Shown here piece by piece: positions 8,142-16,925 of a stretch of DNA of 64,000 nucleotides. Source of the stretch: Halobellus captivus. GTDB lineage: Archaea > Halobacteriota > Halobacteria > Halobacteriales > Haloferacaceae. The notes under the pieces are model-generated. The model was not told where the DNA came from, made no database searches, and saw only the letters and a list, made by a program, of their open reading frames with translations. Every line of letters starts with the position of its first letter. Position 1 is the stretch's first letter. The position numbers and the translations under genes were made by a program. Location: assembly GCF_003697845.1 (NCBI RefSeq), contig NZ_RDQE01000014.1, positions 1 to 64,000 of the forward strand. Reading direction: 5' to 3'.

Positions 8142-8176
8142 TTCACCCGACTGCGGACGGGTGTATGTCGGGTGAA
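8142..8176. repeat. IS605-type subterminal hairpin next to broken tnpB
   Basis: A perfect 10-base inverted repeat (ttcacccgac / gtcgggtgaa, 15-base loop) lies just beyond the stop of the broken TnpB gene. IS200/IS605 elements carry a DNA hairpin near each end, and in TnpB systems the same region forms the end of the omega RNA. The exact element boundary could not be fixed. A guide sequence, if still made, would come from the flanking DNA below 8142. Confidence 0.6.
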
Positions 8177-8181
8177 CTACC

Positions 8182-9340
8182 CTACTCGCTCACGGCTGAC
8201 GCCGCTCGCTCCTTGAGGGTAGGGCTTCCTGATTCCACGACGCGCTTTGCAGGAACCATGGTGGTTCCCGTAGGGAGCGCAGTCTCCACAGGCGTTGATT
8301 CGGAGCGTCCCATTCCTATATCTTCGAGGCCGCGAGAACGAATGTTCCACGCCGCGTTCGCGTCCCTGTCCGCCTCAAACCCACACGACGGACACGAGTG
8401 TTCACGGACCCACAACGGTTTGTCCGTCGAGACGCCGCAGGACGCGCACTCTTTGGTCGTCCCTCTCGGATTGACCGCCACGAAGTGCGTCCCCTCGCGT
8501 TCACACTTGTATTCGAGCAACGAGAGGAACGTCCCCCACGCGGCGAACGCGGTGTTGCGGCTGTTCGACGGCGACTCCATCATCCCCTTCACGTTCAGGT
8601 CTTCGACCGCCACGAGGTCGTACTCCCGAGCGTAGTAGTTCGAGAGCTTATGCAAGAAGTCGCGGCGCTTCCGTCGGAGGTCGGCGTGACACTCCGCGAC
8701 TCGTCGGCGTTGCTTCTCGTAGTTGTTCGACCCGTGCTGCTTCTGTGAAAGCTTCCGTTGCTCCCGCTCCAAACGTTCGCGTTCGTCGGAGAGGTCGAGT
8801 GACCCGACCGCCGTGCCGTCGGTGTCGTGAGCGTACGTGAGAATCCCCACGTCGATACCGACGCACTGCTCGGGATTCTCAGGAGACTCAGGAGGTTCAC
8901 GGTCCATGTCGACGCCGAAGGTGGCGAACCACTCGCCTGTCGGCTCTTTCTTGAGCGTGACCTGCTTGAGTGTCGCGTCGTCGGGGATAGAGCGGTGGAG
9001 GCGAATCGGGATGTCCGCGAGTTTCGAGAGTGACAGCACAGTCTGACCGCCCTTCTTGTCGAGCTTGAAGCCAGACTGACTGTACGTGAAACTGCGGAAC
9101 TCCCGCGGTGGCTTCCACTTGAGGTGACCGACGCCGTACCCGTTCTCTTTGAGCGCAGAGAGTCCTTTGAGGTTGTCGAACAGGCGTTCCACGACGGTTT
9201 GGAGTACCTTCGAGTACAACGTCTGAGAGCCCGTCCCACCACTGCTTGAGGCCGGGTAGCTCCGACCGTAGTGTGGTCATGGACGGCAGTTCACCGTGTT
9301 CGTCTTGATACTCGTTGAGGCGGTAGAGCGTGTGGTTGAC
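8182..9340 (-). pseudogene. tnpB: Broken TnpB (IS605-type RNA-guided nuclease)
   Basis: The C-terminal 345 residues (from 9219) keep the RuvC-like sites: GIDVG (D123), VEDLNV (E206) and DRDANAA (D286), plus a CxxC...CxxC zinc ribbon (KECASCGVS, HSCPSCG). The upstream part of the gene continues in another frame (LYRLNEYQDEHGELPS to KQWWDGLSDV). The frames meet near 9218-9222, where one extra base splits what should be DVYSKVLQT. The protein start is also missing: homology stops at about 9340 and the usual first 30 or so residues are absent. The gene is therefore both truncated and frameshifted and should be dead. No TnpA transposase accompanies it. Confidence 0.85.
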
Positions 9341-9717
9341 ACGCGACGGAGTCAAGATAAAACAGTTTGAATGGTTGGCGCAGCCGGGTCTATCAACATA
9401 TTTGAATGACATTTATCGGGGAAGATACATCACCGCAGTGAATGACATCGACGTCATGTATCGATTCACGCCAGACGAAGTCGATCACGAGCGCGCCCAC
9501 CATCAGGCGGTCATTCAGGGAGCCGACGACGGCTTTCGGCACCTCGTTTTGAGGTGACGGTTGACACCCCTCCAGATATGCGTGCGGACTCACAACCGTC
9601 GTCTAATCGCCATTCAGTGACGGAAAAAGTGGCATCTCAGGAAGCGCGACGATCCGGAACGGGCACGAGCTCGACGTGTCGACTTTTCCGGCTCGCGGCG
9701 GAACACCGCTCACGCAC
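9341..9717. other. Intergenic stretch with no supported gene
   Basis: This is DNA between the truncated tnpB and the SWIM gene. A 33-residue frame from ATG 9456 (MYRFTPDEVDHERAHHQ) is open but too short to trust; it may be a fragment of a lost gene. Nothing else was recognised. Confidence 0.4.
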
Positions 9718-10539
9718 ATGGACGTGACTCGGGAGGCGGTTCGGGACGTCTGCACGGACGCGGTCTTCGAGCGCGGCGAGAACTACCTCGCCGAAGGGCG
9801 TATCCACGAGAGACACCGCGTCGACACCACCGTAACCGTTGTCGTGAGCGGGAACCGTCAGTACGACGTCCGTGTCGACCTTGCTGCCGCCGAGTTCGAC
9901 CCGTGGTGCGACTGCCCGTACGACGGACCGGGAACATGCAAGCACGTCGTCGCCGTGTTGCTTCGGTGTGTCGACGACCGCCCCCCCGACGAGGGTGACG
10001 GCCTCAACGCCGCGCTCGAGGCGGCCGACGCCGACGACCTGCGGGCGTTCCTTCGCGAGACGCTGGCGACCGACGCCACCCTCCGCGAACGTTTCTTCGC
10101 CCGGTTCGGCGAGGCGTCGACGCGATCGGTCGACGAACGACGTGCTGCGATCGACCGGCGGTTCGAGGAGACGAATCCAGACTACTTCGTCGTCTTCGAG
10201 CCGATCGACTTCTCGGAGTGGTTCGACCTCGCGGCCGAATATCGCGCTCGGGAGCAGTATGCGTCGGCGGCGGCCGTCTACCGGGCGCTCGTCGCATCAC
10301 TCGACGACAACATGGAGCGCGTCGACGGCGCGTACGACCACTTCTCGCAGGCGTTCACGCGAGCGATCGACGGGTACGTCGACTGCGTCGCGGCCGCGGA
10401 ACGTGACGCCAATGCGGTCACGGACGCTGTCGCGTTTCTCGACGAGCGGGTGGCGTCAGGAACACCATTCCTTGCGAAATACTTCGAGCGGGCAACAGCC
10501 GAGCTTCGAGAGAAGATGGATGAGGAGTCTCCCGAGTAG
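9718..10539 (+). CDS. SWIM zinc-finger domain protein
   Basis: A 273-residue protein. The SWIM zinc finger is explicit: C64-x-C66 (WCDCPYDG) and C74-x-H76 (TCKHVVAVLL), giving the CxC...CxH pattern used for DNA or protein binding. The N-terminal lead (REAVRDVCTDAVFERGENYLAEG) is the usual segment before SWIM domains. The C-terminal 190 residues are helical and acidic with possible TPR-like packing (AAEYRAREQYASAAAVYRAL). ATG 9718 is preferred over an in-frame GTG at 9676 because the conserved region begins immediately after it. It is convergent with the archaeal ATPase gene, 15 bases away. The molecular role of stand-alone archaeal SWIM proteins is unknown. Confidence 0.85.
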   Translation: MDVTREAVRDVCTDAVFERGENYLAEGRIHERHRVDTTVTVVVSGNRQYDVRVDLAAAEFDPWCDCPYDGPGTCKHVVAVLLRCVDDRPPDEGDGLNAALEAADADDLRAFLRETLATDATLRERFFARFGEASTRSVDERRAAIDRRFEETNPDYFVVFEPIDFSEWFDLAAEYRAREQYASAAAVYRALVASLDDNMERVDGAYDHFSQAFTRAIDGYVDCVAAAERDANAVTDAVAFLDERVASGTPFLAKYFERATAELREKMDEESPE

Positions 10540-10554
10540 TTCACCCGGCGCCGA

Positions 10555-11946
10555 CTACTCCCGGAGCGCGTTGACGATATCGTCGATCGTGTAGAGCCGT
10601 AAATCGTCGCACTCGGCGGCAGCTTCGCGGACGCTGTCAGTAAACCCGCTTCGAGAGAACAGCGCGTATTCGACGGTTCGCGTCCCGCCACCCGACGGCT
10701 GCCACCGGAGCTCCTGGACGTGCGTCTCCAGCGACGCCAGTGCGCTGTAGTCGAGCGGTGATTCCTGATACTTGCACTCGCCGACGACGAGCGTTTCTTT
10801 GTCGGTGAGCCCGACGACGTCGATCTCGTGGTCCTGATACCACCACCCTCCCACATCGACGATCGGTGTCTCATCGTACAACGTCCACAGGGCCTCACAA
10901 CACAGCTGCTCGAAGGCGGGAGCGACGAAGTCTGCCATTTCCGGTTCGACGAGCCGTTCGTAGGCCTCCTCACCGAACTGGTCGTAGCGGTCCGAACTCC
11001 CGTACAGGAACCGGAACCAGAACCGGAACAAAGGGTCACGCAGCCGATACTGGCTTCGCTTGGATCGCTCCGGCTTCTCAGTCACCGGTACATGCCGTTC
11101 GATGAGTCGCAGCCGAGAGAGCCGGTCCAGATACGTCGATAGCTGGTTGTAGTCGATGCCCGTCACGCCGGCGATCTCGTTGCGACCGGTCGCCCCGCCG
11201 GCGATCGCTTCGAGGATCGAGAAGTAGCGCGTCGGCTCCGTCAGTTCCATGCGGAGGACGTGTTCCGGTTCGTTCCGCAGCGAGCCGTGACGAGTCAACA
11301 CCGTCCGCTGAATGTTCTCGCCGAGCGATCGGTTGGCATCGAGTTCCTCGAGGTAGTAGGGAACGCCACCGAACACGCTCCACGCACGCACGGCCTCGTC
11401 CGCTGTCACACCGTCCGGTAGAAATTCTCCCGCGGCGTCGAACGATAGTTCATGGATGTCGAGCGTGAGTGAAGTCCGGCCGTACAGTGGACTGTCTCCG
11501 AGCAGCGTCGCTTCCTCCATCATGCTGATCGACGACCCGACGAGAACGAACGTCGTCTCCGACTCGTCGAACTCGTGGTCGAACAGGGCCTGTAACACGG
11601 ACGGGAGGCTCTCGTCCTGTTCGATCAGGTACGGAAACTCGTCGAGGACGACGATCGCATCCTGATCGGCAAGATACCGGAACAGGCGCTCCCAATCGGG
11701 ACGAATGTCTTCGATACCAGGAAACGTGTCGGCCGCAGCCTCGACGAACTGTTCCAGCTGGAGCTCTCGCGTCTTCTGTCGTGCCTGATAGAAGACCGCG
11801 TTCTCTCGTCCCTCAAGCGCCTTCTTGACGAGCCTCGTCTTTCCCAGCCGTCGCCGCCCGTACACGACGGCGAGATCCGCGTTCTCCGAGTCGAACAGGT
11901 TGTGAAGCCGATCTAGTTCCTCCGATCGGTTCACGAAGTCCGTCAT
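10555..11946 (-). CDS. Archaeal-type ATPase with C-terminal DUF234 nuclease-like domain
   Basis: A 463-residue protein of the archaeal ATPase family (MJ-type P-loop ATPases). It has Walker A GRRRLGKTRL near residue 30 and Walker B AIVVLDEFPYL near 97, a sensor-like VLVGSS, then a winged-helix segment (GRNEIAGVTGIDYNQLSTYLDRL). The C-terminal DUF234 region contains EIDVVG and a following GECKY (roughly residues 370-400), the D...ExK arrangement of PD-(D/E)XK nuclease folds. Such genes are common in archaeal mobile and accessory regions, and their cellular role is not established. A following AT-rich region holds its promoter. The protein appears complete. Confidence 0.85.
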   Translation of the reverse strand: MTDFVNRSEELDRLHNLFDSENADLAVVYGRRRLGKTRLVKKALEGRENAVFYQARQKTRELQLEQFVEAAADTFPGIEDIRPDWERLFRYLADQDAIVVLDEFPYLIEQDESLPSVLQALFDHEFDESETTFVLVGSSISMMEEATLLGDSPLYGRTSLTLDIHELSFDAAGEFLPDGVTADEAVRAWSVFGGVPYYLEELDANRSLGENIQRTVLTRHGSLRNEPEHVLRMELTEPTRYFSILEAIAGGATGRNEIAGVTGIDYNQLSTYLDRLSRLRLIERHVPVTEKPERSKRSQYRLRDPLFRFWFRFLYGSSDRYDQFGEEAYERLVEPEMADFVAPAFEQLCCEALWTLYDETPIVDVGGWWYQDHEIDVVGLTDKETLVVGECKYQESPLDYSALASLETHVQELRWQPSGGGTRTVEYALFSRSGFTDSVREAAAECDDLRLYTIDDIVNALRE

Positions 11947-12149
11947 AGCGCTGATTTAGAGGGTATCGGATAAAAATATTCTGAATAATCATATTCTAGA
12001 ATATCATATCTGGGAGTATCTGTGATCGAGGATTCTATTAAATCAAGATTAGAATAGATTCGGACCAACCAGATACAGTGCCAATCATATTAGAAATTCT
12101 ATCTTTCGTCTCAATCGCAAAACTATTTTATAAATTACGGAAGCACAAG

Positions 12150-12185
12150 GAGAAAGCCTCGCGTTTCAGCGCGGGGATGAATCCG
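12150..12185. repeat. Solitary IS605-type end (hairpin relic)
   Basis: Positions 12157-12163 (cctcgcg) and 12170-12176 (cgcgggg) form a 7-base stem with one G-T pair and a 6-base loop, followed by gatgaatcc. I recall this motif at the right ends of haloarchaeal TnpB elements. No transposase frame remains nearby, so it is read as a solo end or a non-autonomous relic. The rest of 11,947-12,427 is AT-rich and gene-free. Confidence 0.55.
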
Positions 12186-12315
12186 ACACCGCCAGCACAA
12201 GCTCCGATCGGCGTGAGTAACGGATGTTATTAACTGGTCACAACCGCATGGATGACCATCCGAGGCGGTCTATCCGCTCGCTTAATCGGGCAGTATCAGG
12301 ACCCCCTCACGTCAA

Positions 12316-12336
12316 CGCAGAAACACTCTTTCTGCG
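12316..12336. terminator. Perfect hairpin downstream of CPBP protease gene
   Basis: An 8-base perfect stem (cgcagaaa / tttctgcg) with a 5-base loop sits about 90 bases beyond the stop of the minus-strand gene at 12,428. It could end that transcript or be part of another decayed element; there is no clear T-run. Confidence 0.35.
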
Positions 12337-12427
12337 AGAGTAGTGTGGGTACAGTCAAAACATCGTCTCCGTGTACGTCCAGGTCCGGCGACGGTCCGCG
12401 TGAGCTACTGCGCTCGACCGAGTCCGC

Positions 12428-13243
12428 CTAGAGCAGCAGCATCCCGACCACGGATACGCCGACGAGAACGACGTGAAACGCGGCGTGAGCTACCATCGCC
12501 GTCTCCAGTGATCGCCGCCAAAACAGCCAGCCGAGCGCCACCCCTACGATCGCGTTCAACAGGACGGTTCGGACGACCAGCGCGGTCGTGAGAGCGAACG
12601 CCGACGCCAGCGCGGGCAGGTGGCCGGCACCGAACGCGACCGCGCTGCCGGCGATCGCGACCCACAACACCGCCGTGGACGGTGCCTCTGTCCGTTCACC
12701 GATCCGGTTTCGAAGCCACCAGAGGCCGAACGCGATCGGGGCCATGACGCCCCATCGGAGCAGGATCTCTTCCGTGATTCCGCCGTATAGGAGCCGCATC
12801 GGAACCGACGCGATCAACTCTTCAAGCGCTGCTGTACCCGCGACCGATTCGCCCGATTCGAGTCCGGTGAACGGAGCGAACGCGACGTCGATAACGGCGA
12901 CGAGAGCGTACGACACCGTACCCAGCCCGATCGCGAGCGGCAGTGATCGTCGAAACGCGCCCCAATCCGGAGCGCCACCGGACGCCCACGCGAAGACGTG
13001 TGAGTGTAGCCCCGTTTGGGGAGCGGTCGCCGCGCCGAGAGCCACAAACACGGCGAGGAGTACCGTCGAATTCGCGGCCGCGACCAGGACGAGCATCGGG
13101 TACGATAGAGCCGCCAGCTCGGGGATCGCTCGAAGCGCCGGTACGGAGTGGATCGCGAGCGCGCCGACGCCGACCAGCCCGAGTACGTACAGCGCGACCC
13201 CGCCACGGGCGGCGGCTCTCCACGTTGACGCCTCGTCGCTCAT
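12428..13243 (-). CDS. CPBP family intramembrane protease
   Basis: A 271-residue polytopic membrane protein of the CAAX-protease/bacteriocin-processing (Abi) family. Motif 1 is EEILLR (E158, E159, R163), motif 2 H208 in GAGHLPAL, motif 3 HAAFHV (H253, H257), together forming the glutamate/histidine metal site. About seven hydrophobic segments are visible. The start at 13,243 overlaps the stop of the upstream membrane-protein gene by four bases (ATGA), so the two form an operon. Substrates are unknown; CPBP proteins in archaea may process lipidated or prenylated proteins, which is an inference from eukaryotic relatives. Confidence 0.88.
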   Translation of the reverse strand: MSDEASTWRAAARGGVALYVLGLVGVGALAIHSVPALRAIPELAALSYPMLVLVAAANSTVLLAVFVALGAATAPQTGLHSHVFAWASGGAPDWGAFRRSLPLAIGLGTVSYALVAVIDVAFAPFTGLESGESVAGTAALEELIASVPMRLLYGGITEEILLRWGVMAPIAFGLWWLRNRIGERTEAPSTAVLWVAIAGSAVAFGAGHLPALASAFALTTALVVRTVLLNAIVGVALGWLFWRRSLETAMVAHAAFHVVLVGVSVVGMLLL

Positions 13244-14223
13244 GGCTCTCCTCCCGACGGTTGGCGGTCGGAGAGGACGTCGAACGACTCCTCGATGTCG
13301 CCGAGCACGAGCAGCGCGTAATACCGGAGATACGTGACGACGGGGACCTGCGCGAGCGTCCAGACGACGAGCATCGACAGTCCGAACAGGAGTCCGAGTG
13401 CGACGAGGATGACGATCCCGAGCGTCGAGGACACCGAGACCGTCACGTGCGTGATCGCGGCCACGACGAGAACGGGGATGAGAAGCACGATCGCGACGAT
13501 CCCGACCGCGATCGAGGCGACGATCCCGGCCGCGACCGTCAACAGGAACGAGACCACGACGTACGCCAGATACTGTTTCCACGCGGACGTGATCGATCCC
13601 CAGAGGCGTCTCCACGCCGCGAGGACGCCCGAGTCCGACCGAATCATGAGCGGCACGACGAACACGGTCGTGAGCCCCGAGACCAACGCATACAGGACGC
13701 TGACGAGGAACACCACCGGGATACCGACGAGGAACGCCGTGAATGGGATCGTGGGGTCGCGTCCGGTCAGGATCGGGACGACGAGTAGCGCGAACCAACC
13801 GGCGAACAGCGCGAGCATCGGGAGCCCGATCGCGATCCGGAACCCGAACAGGCGGAGCCCCTGCCGCCACCGCCGGCGCCAGTGGCGTCGGAGTGACACC
13901 TCGCCGGTGCGGAGCGACTCGATCAGCACGAACTCAAAGATCGCTCCGATCAACGCGAACAGCCCGCCGAGAAGGAGTCCGACGGCGACGAGCGCGACGA
14001 CGAGCGTCACCACGTCGACCGGGAGGCTGAACGGGACGTCACCGTTCGAGACGTCCCCCGGCGGCGTCGACGTGTTGAACTGTGCCGTCGGGAAGCTCAC
14101 GCCACCCCCGACGAAGAAGACGACGAGCGCGAGCTTCAGCCAGCGGCGCACGTCAACCGGCGTCAGAAACTCTCGGGTGACGCCGAACGCTTCCTCAACG
14201 TTTTCGACTGCATGGAGGGCCAT
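13240..14223 (-). CDS. DUF7544-like multi-pass membrane protein
   Basis: A 327-residue haloarchaeal membrane protein with a cytoplasmic N-terminal lead (MALHAVENVEEAFGVTREFL) and about six to seven hydrophobic segments. An arginine-rich loop (RRHWRRRWRQGLR, near residue 115) should face the cytoplasm. The opening and overall layout match the haloarchaeal DUF7544 group. No enzymatic motif is visible. It overlaps the CPBP protease gene by four bases, which suggests the two act together, perhaps with this protein as partner or substrate platform. The family assignment is from memory. Confidence 0.75.
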   Translation of the reverse strand: MALHAVENVEEAFGVTREFLTPVDVRRWLKLALVVFFVGGGVSFPTAQFNTSTPPGDVSNGDVPFSLPVDVVTLVVALVAVGLLLGGLFALIGAIFEFVLIESLRTGEVSLRRHWRRRWRQGLRLFGFRIAIGLPMLALFAGWFALLVVPILTGRDPTIPFTAFLVGIPVVFLVSVLYALVSGLTTVFVVPLMIRSDSGVLAAWRRLWGSITSAWKQYLAYVVVSFLLTVAAGIVASIAVGIVAIVLLIPVLVVAAITHVTVSVSSTLGIVILVALGLLFGLSMLVVWTLAQVPVVTYLRYYALLVLGDIEESFDVLSDRQPSGGEP

Positions 14224-14264
14224 CAGTCGGGATACACAAACCGGATAGTTAGCCCTTCTGGTAG

Positions 14265-15563
14265 TCAGTGACCCACGACTGAAGTCGTGGGCTTGTCAGT
14301 GGACTCCCCTTCTGCCGTCGAATCGACGGAGGCGTGGAACTCGCCGTTCAGGTTTAGCGTCCCTGACTTCAGCGCACACTGACAGGGTGCGCCTCCACTC
14401 GAAGACTTCTGCCCCGAGTGGAGACGTTTCAACAACTTGCGAGCGATGTTCTTGCTCGCGTTGTAATCCGCGTTCAGTTCGTACTCGCACTTCTGACACG
14501 CGAACTGGTGTTTCGACCGCCGGTTGTTCTTATGCGTAAACCCACACTTTGAACACCGTTGGCTCGTGTACGCAGGGCTCACCTGCTCAACCGCGATGCC
14601 AAACATTTCAGCCTTGTACTCGGTATACTGGTAGAGGCGTTGGAACGCCCACGCGTGGAACCGCTTTACACCCGCCATCCGCTTGCGAATCCCGGTTAGG
14701 TTCTCGAACGCTATATGCGTACACCCGTGGTCGCGGGCTTCTTCGAGAATCCGGTTCGACGCCCGGTGGAGTTCGTCTTGTATCCAGCGGTGTTCGCGGT
14801 CGTTCATCGACTGAATCGACAGGTGTGCAGACCGCGTTCCTGCCTGTTGCATCGACCCGCGAGTCTTCTCGAACTCTCGGCGTCGATGGTTCATCTCGTC
14901 GGCGTTCCCGATGAACGCGCCAGTCGAAATCACGGCAAGCGAGCCGTCCACGTTCAGGTCAACACCAAGGACTGTTCTGTGCTTGGGGTTGGAAGAATTA
15001 GTCGCGGACTGCTCTTCGTTTTCAGTTCGGCGCATTCGAGCGTGGAGGTAGAACGACTCTGTTTGACGGTCGTACTGGAGCGTGGACATACGAAACTCGT
15101 AGTCCTCATTCAACAGATACTCACCAATCGGTGTCCCATCTACATCGTCGGGAAAAACGTAGTCGCACTCGACGCGACCGTTCACCGTCGAGAGCGAAAC
15201 ATAGTCACGGTGGAACGTCGCACTTCGCTTGTCGTAGACGACGCTCCACGCATCGAAGTGTGGTTGACTGGTGTTGTCGCCTTTCTTGAGTCGGGCGACC
15301 CCGCTTTTCGTGGCCTCGATAGCCCGTCGAATTCCCTTCTGGACGAGGTTCGCGGTCAACTCCGTCTCGTTACGGAGTTGCTCGTAGAGAGCGTTCTCTG
15401 CTTTCTGTTTCGAGGTGACGCAGTAGTCGTTCGGGTGTCTCCACGCCCACCCTGCGGTTGTGTTCGCACAGTGGAGGAACTGGTCTTTGGTCTGGTGGAG
15501 GTCGTCGCACCGCTCTGTGGGTACGTCAAGTTTGATTTTGACGGTGCGAATCACATCCCCCAT
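14265..15563 (-). CDS. tnpB: TnpB, RNA-guided endonuclease of IS605 family
   Basis: A 432-residue complete protein. The RuvC-like catalytic residues are all present: D202 (VLGVDLN), E287 (AFENLT) and D366 (NADYNAS). A four-cysteine zinc ribbon lies between the last two (C337, C340, C356, C359). The N-terminal 190 residues form the wedge/REC-like region with basic helices. The end SVVGH is encoded by the 3' hairpin itself, so the omega RNA scaffold and the end of the gene overlap, as known for TnpB systems. It should cut DNA next to the element's guide and help retain the element. No tnpA neighbour is present. It differs in type from the broken copy at 8.2 kb. Confidence 0.93.
   Translation of the reverse strand: MGDVIRTVKIKLDVPTERCDDLHQTKDQFLHCANTTAGWAWRHPNDYCVTSKQKAENALYEQLRNETELTANLVQKGIRRAIEATKSGVARLKKGDNTSQPHFDAWSVVYDKRSATFHRDYVSLSTVNGRVECDYVFPDDVDGTPIGEYLLNEDYEFRMSTLQYDRQTESFYLHARMRRTENEEQSATNSSNPKHRTVLGVDLNVDGSLAVISTGAFIGNADEMNHRRREFEKTRGSMQQAGTRSAHLSIQSMNDREHRWIQDELHRASNRILEEARDHGCTHIAFENLTGIRKRMAGVKRFHAWAFQRLYQYTEYKAEMFGIAVEQVSPAYTSQRCSKCGFTHKNNRRSKHQFACQKCEYELNADYNASKNIARKLLKRLHSGQKSSSGGAPCQCALKSGTLNLNGEFHASVDSTAEGESTDKPTTSVVGH
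14272..14291. repeat. 3'-end hairpin of IS605-type element
   Basis: cccacgac (14,272-14,279) and gtcgtggg (14,284-14,291) form a perfect 8-base stem with loop tgaa, overlapping the last codons of tnpB. It matches the hairpin core at 15,668-15,687 and at 55,940-55,959. Confidence 0.7.
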
Positions 15564-15660
15564 CCGTGTTTCACATAGTGAGATATTTCAGTATGAATTC
15601 CACGATTGGTGTTGGGGGAGTCGGACTGCTATCGCTCGTAGATTGCTTCGAGCCTTGTCG

Positions 15661-15710
15661 GATTCCTCCCACGGCTCAAGCCGTGGGCTTCCTCCTTGTA
15701 TTTCTGTGAC
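15661..15710. repeat. 5'-end hairpin region of IS605-type element
   Basis: A perfect 8-base stem (cccacggc / gccgtggg, loop tcaa) at 15,668-15,687 is followed by gcttcctcc. The 50-base block is about 80 percent identical by hand count to 55,933-55,982 downstream of the ribonucleotide reductase gene, with a compensatory pair change inside the stem. Confidence 0.65.
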
Positions 15711-15867
15711 TCACCGGGGATCCCCTCACGGGCGCTTCGACGCTATCTGAACGTAAGCGACGAGAATCTCGATCGTCGCTTCTGTACGCGTTTCCCAGCT
15801 CCCGCCGGACGTCCTCCATCACATCGTCGAGCGGTGACGTCGTTTCCGCTCCCTCTTCGGTGGCCAT
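15676..15867 (-). pseudogene. Second, diverged copy of the 46-aa gene, running into the IS end
   Basis: The first 25 codons match the small gene at 7112-7252 (MATEEGAETTSPLDDVMED), including flanking bases outside the start. After that the copies diverge while keeping DDRDS in register. The normal stop is lost and the frame runs on for about 20 codons into the IS605-type left end. This looks like a paralogue whose 3' end was altered by insertion of the element. The plus strand just outside (about 15,880-15,926) also ends an open frame in RVERAAAEIREKREA, possibly another gene remnant. Confidence 0.5.
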
Positions 15868-15974
15868 GCCTGCAAGAACGCGTCGAACGGGCGGCCGCCG
15901 AGATCCGGGAGAAACGCGAGGCGTAGTCGTAGTACTCGCGTCGAGACCGGACGGCTCACTGGTCGATGACTGTC

Positions 15975-16157
15975 TCAGTAGAACGTGTCGCTACAGTCGT
16001 AGACGACCCCGTGGACGGGACAGACGTACTTGCAGTGTCTGTGGACCATCGCTTCCCCACAGCGGGGACACGGACGCCCACCGTGGTCATCGGATCGGCC
16101 GCGGGCTTCGTCGTCCCGACCAGCGGTTTCATCCGTTCGCTCGCGCGTCTCGCTCAC
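15975..16157 (-). CDS. HVO_2523-family small zinc-finger protein
   Basis: A 60-residue protein. The C-terminal half reads CPRCGEAMVHRHCKYVCP and then HGVVYDCSDTFY: two CxxC-like knuckles with extra C and H residues, the conserved core of the HVO_2523 small zinc-finger family of haloarchaea. The first 28 residues are charged and variable. Such micro-zinc-finger proteins are numerous in haloarchaea; some affect biofilm or stress behaviour, but this family's job is not known to me. It is monocistronic as far as can be seen. Confidence 0.8.
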   Translation of the reverse strand: MSETRERTDETAGRDDEARGRSDDHGGRPCPRCGEAMVHRHCKYVCPVHGVVYDCSDTFY

Positions 16158-16223
16158 GCCCGCCCCGAGGCACGCCGCACGGATAAACCACCCACTTCTC
16201 GGAGGACCCGCCCCCGGACTGAC

Positions 16224-16835
16224 TCACTCCGCCGCCAGCGACCCGTACACCGACTCGGCTGTCCCCGCCGACTCGAACGGCAGCGTCAACACGCCGCCCC
16301 ACTCCTCGTCCGTGAGCGCCGTCACGGTCGGTTCGTCGAGATCGACGTGGCGCACCTCGTCGCCATCGAGCGTCATCGACACCGCGAACGGGTCCGGGTC
16401 GTCGGTCGCACCCGAGCCCTCGAGCCGGTCCCGGAACGACTCCCGCCCCGCCTCCGAGAGCGCGACGTACACGAGGTGTTCGTCGTCCTCCTCAAGGACG
16501 CCCTGGACGTATTCGAGGTCTGCGGCGTCGAAGAGGCGGTCCTCGGCGGGGCCGTCGACCGATCCGTCCTCGCTCGAGTCGTCCCCGTTGGAACCGTCCT
16601 CGCGCAGGAGTCGAGCCTCGAACGGCGCGTCCGGATCGACGGCGACCGACGTCGCGCCGGCCCCCTCGGATCCGTCGCTTCCAGACCCGTCGTCACCGGA
16701 ATCGGTTCCGTCGTCGCCGGATCCCGTTCCGTCGTCACCTTCGCTGCCGACCGCCGCCGCACCGGTGAAACCGACGGCTCCGACCGCACAGACGGCCCCG
16801 AGTCCGCCGAGCACGCCGCGTCGAGAGAGTTCCAT
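16224..16835 (-). CDS. Tat-signal secreted protein, unknown function
   Basis: A 203-residue protein when started at ATG 16,835, chosen because MELSRRGVLGGLGAV is then an ideal twin-arginine signal; longer in-frame starts add nothing. After the hydrophobic core comes a low-complexity Gly/Asp/Ser linker (about residues 30-60) and a compact C-terminal domain of about 130 residues (from ARLLREDG through YGSLAAE). There is no lipobox cysteine, so it may stay anchored by an uncleaved signal or be released. The family is not recognised. The downstream neighbour is the small zinc-finger gene. Confidence 0.75.
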   Translation of the reverse strand: MELSRRGVLGGLGAVCAVGAVGFTGAAAVGSEGDDGTGSGDDGTDSGDDGSGSDGSEGAGATSVAVDPDAPFEARLLREDGSNGDDSSEDGSVDGPAEDRLFDAADLEYVQGVLEEDDEHLVYVALSEAGRESFRDRLEGSGATDDPDPFAVSMTLDGDEVRHVDLDEPTVTALTDEEWGGVLTLPFESAGTAESVYGSLAAE

Positions 16836-16925
16836 ACGCGACCCGTCCCCGTCGGGAACCAAAAGGGTTACACGCCGATTAACGCGGCTGATAATCGCCC
16901 ATGACCGCCGGGAGTCGGGGGTCCG

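Larger units (their letters stand above)
14240..15720 (-). mobile_element. TnpB-only IS605/IS1341-type element
   Basis: An intact tnpB is bracketed by two hairpins of the same type and orientation: 14,272-14,291 at its 3' end and 15,668-15,687 about 100 bases before its start. There is no TnpA, so movement would need a transposase in trans. Outer boundaries are approximate because IS605 elements create no target duplication. The left edge lies against a duplicated copy of the small gene found at 7.2 kb. Confidence 0.65.

Noticed and set aside
9330..9557. Small plus-strand protein after the broken tnpB
   Set aside because: The open frame starts inside IS remnant sequence and only its last 33 residues look plausible; too short to support.
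12428..13870. Longer 480-residue version of the CPBP protease
   Set aside because: The extra N-terminal part is an out-of-frame reading of the overlapping membrane-protein gene; the ATG at 13,243 fits the ATGA overlap.
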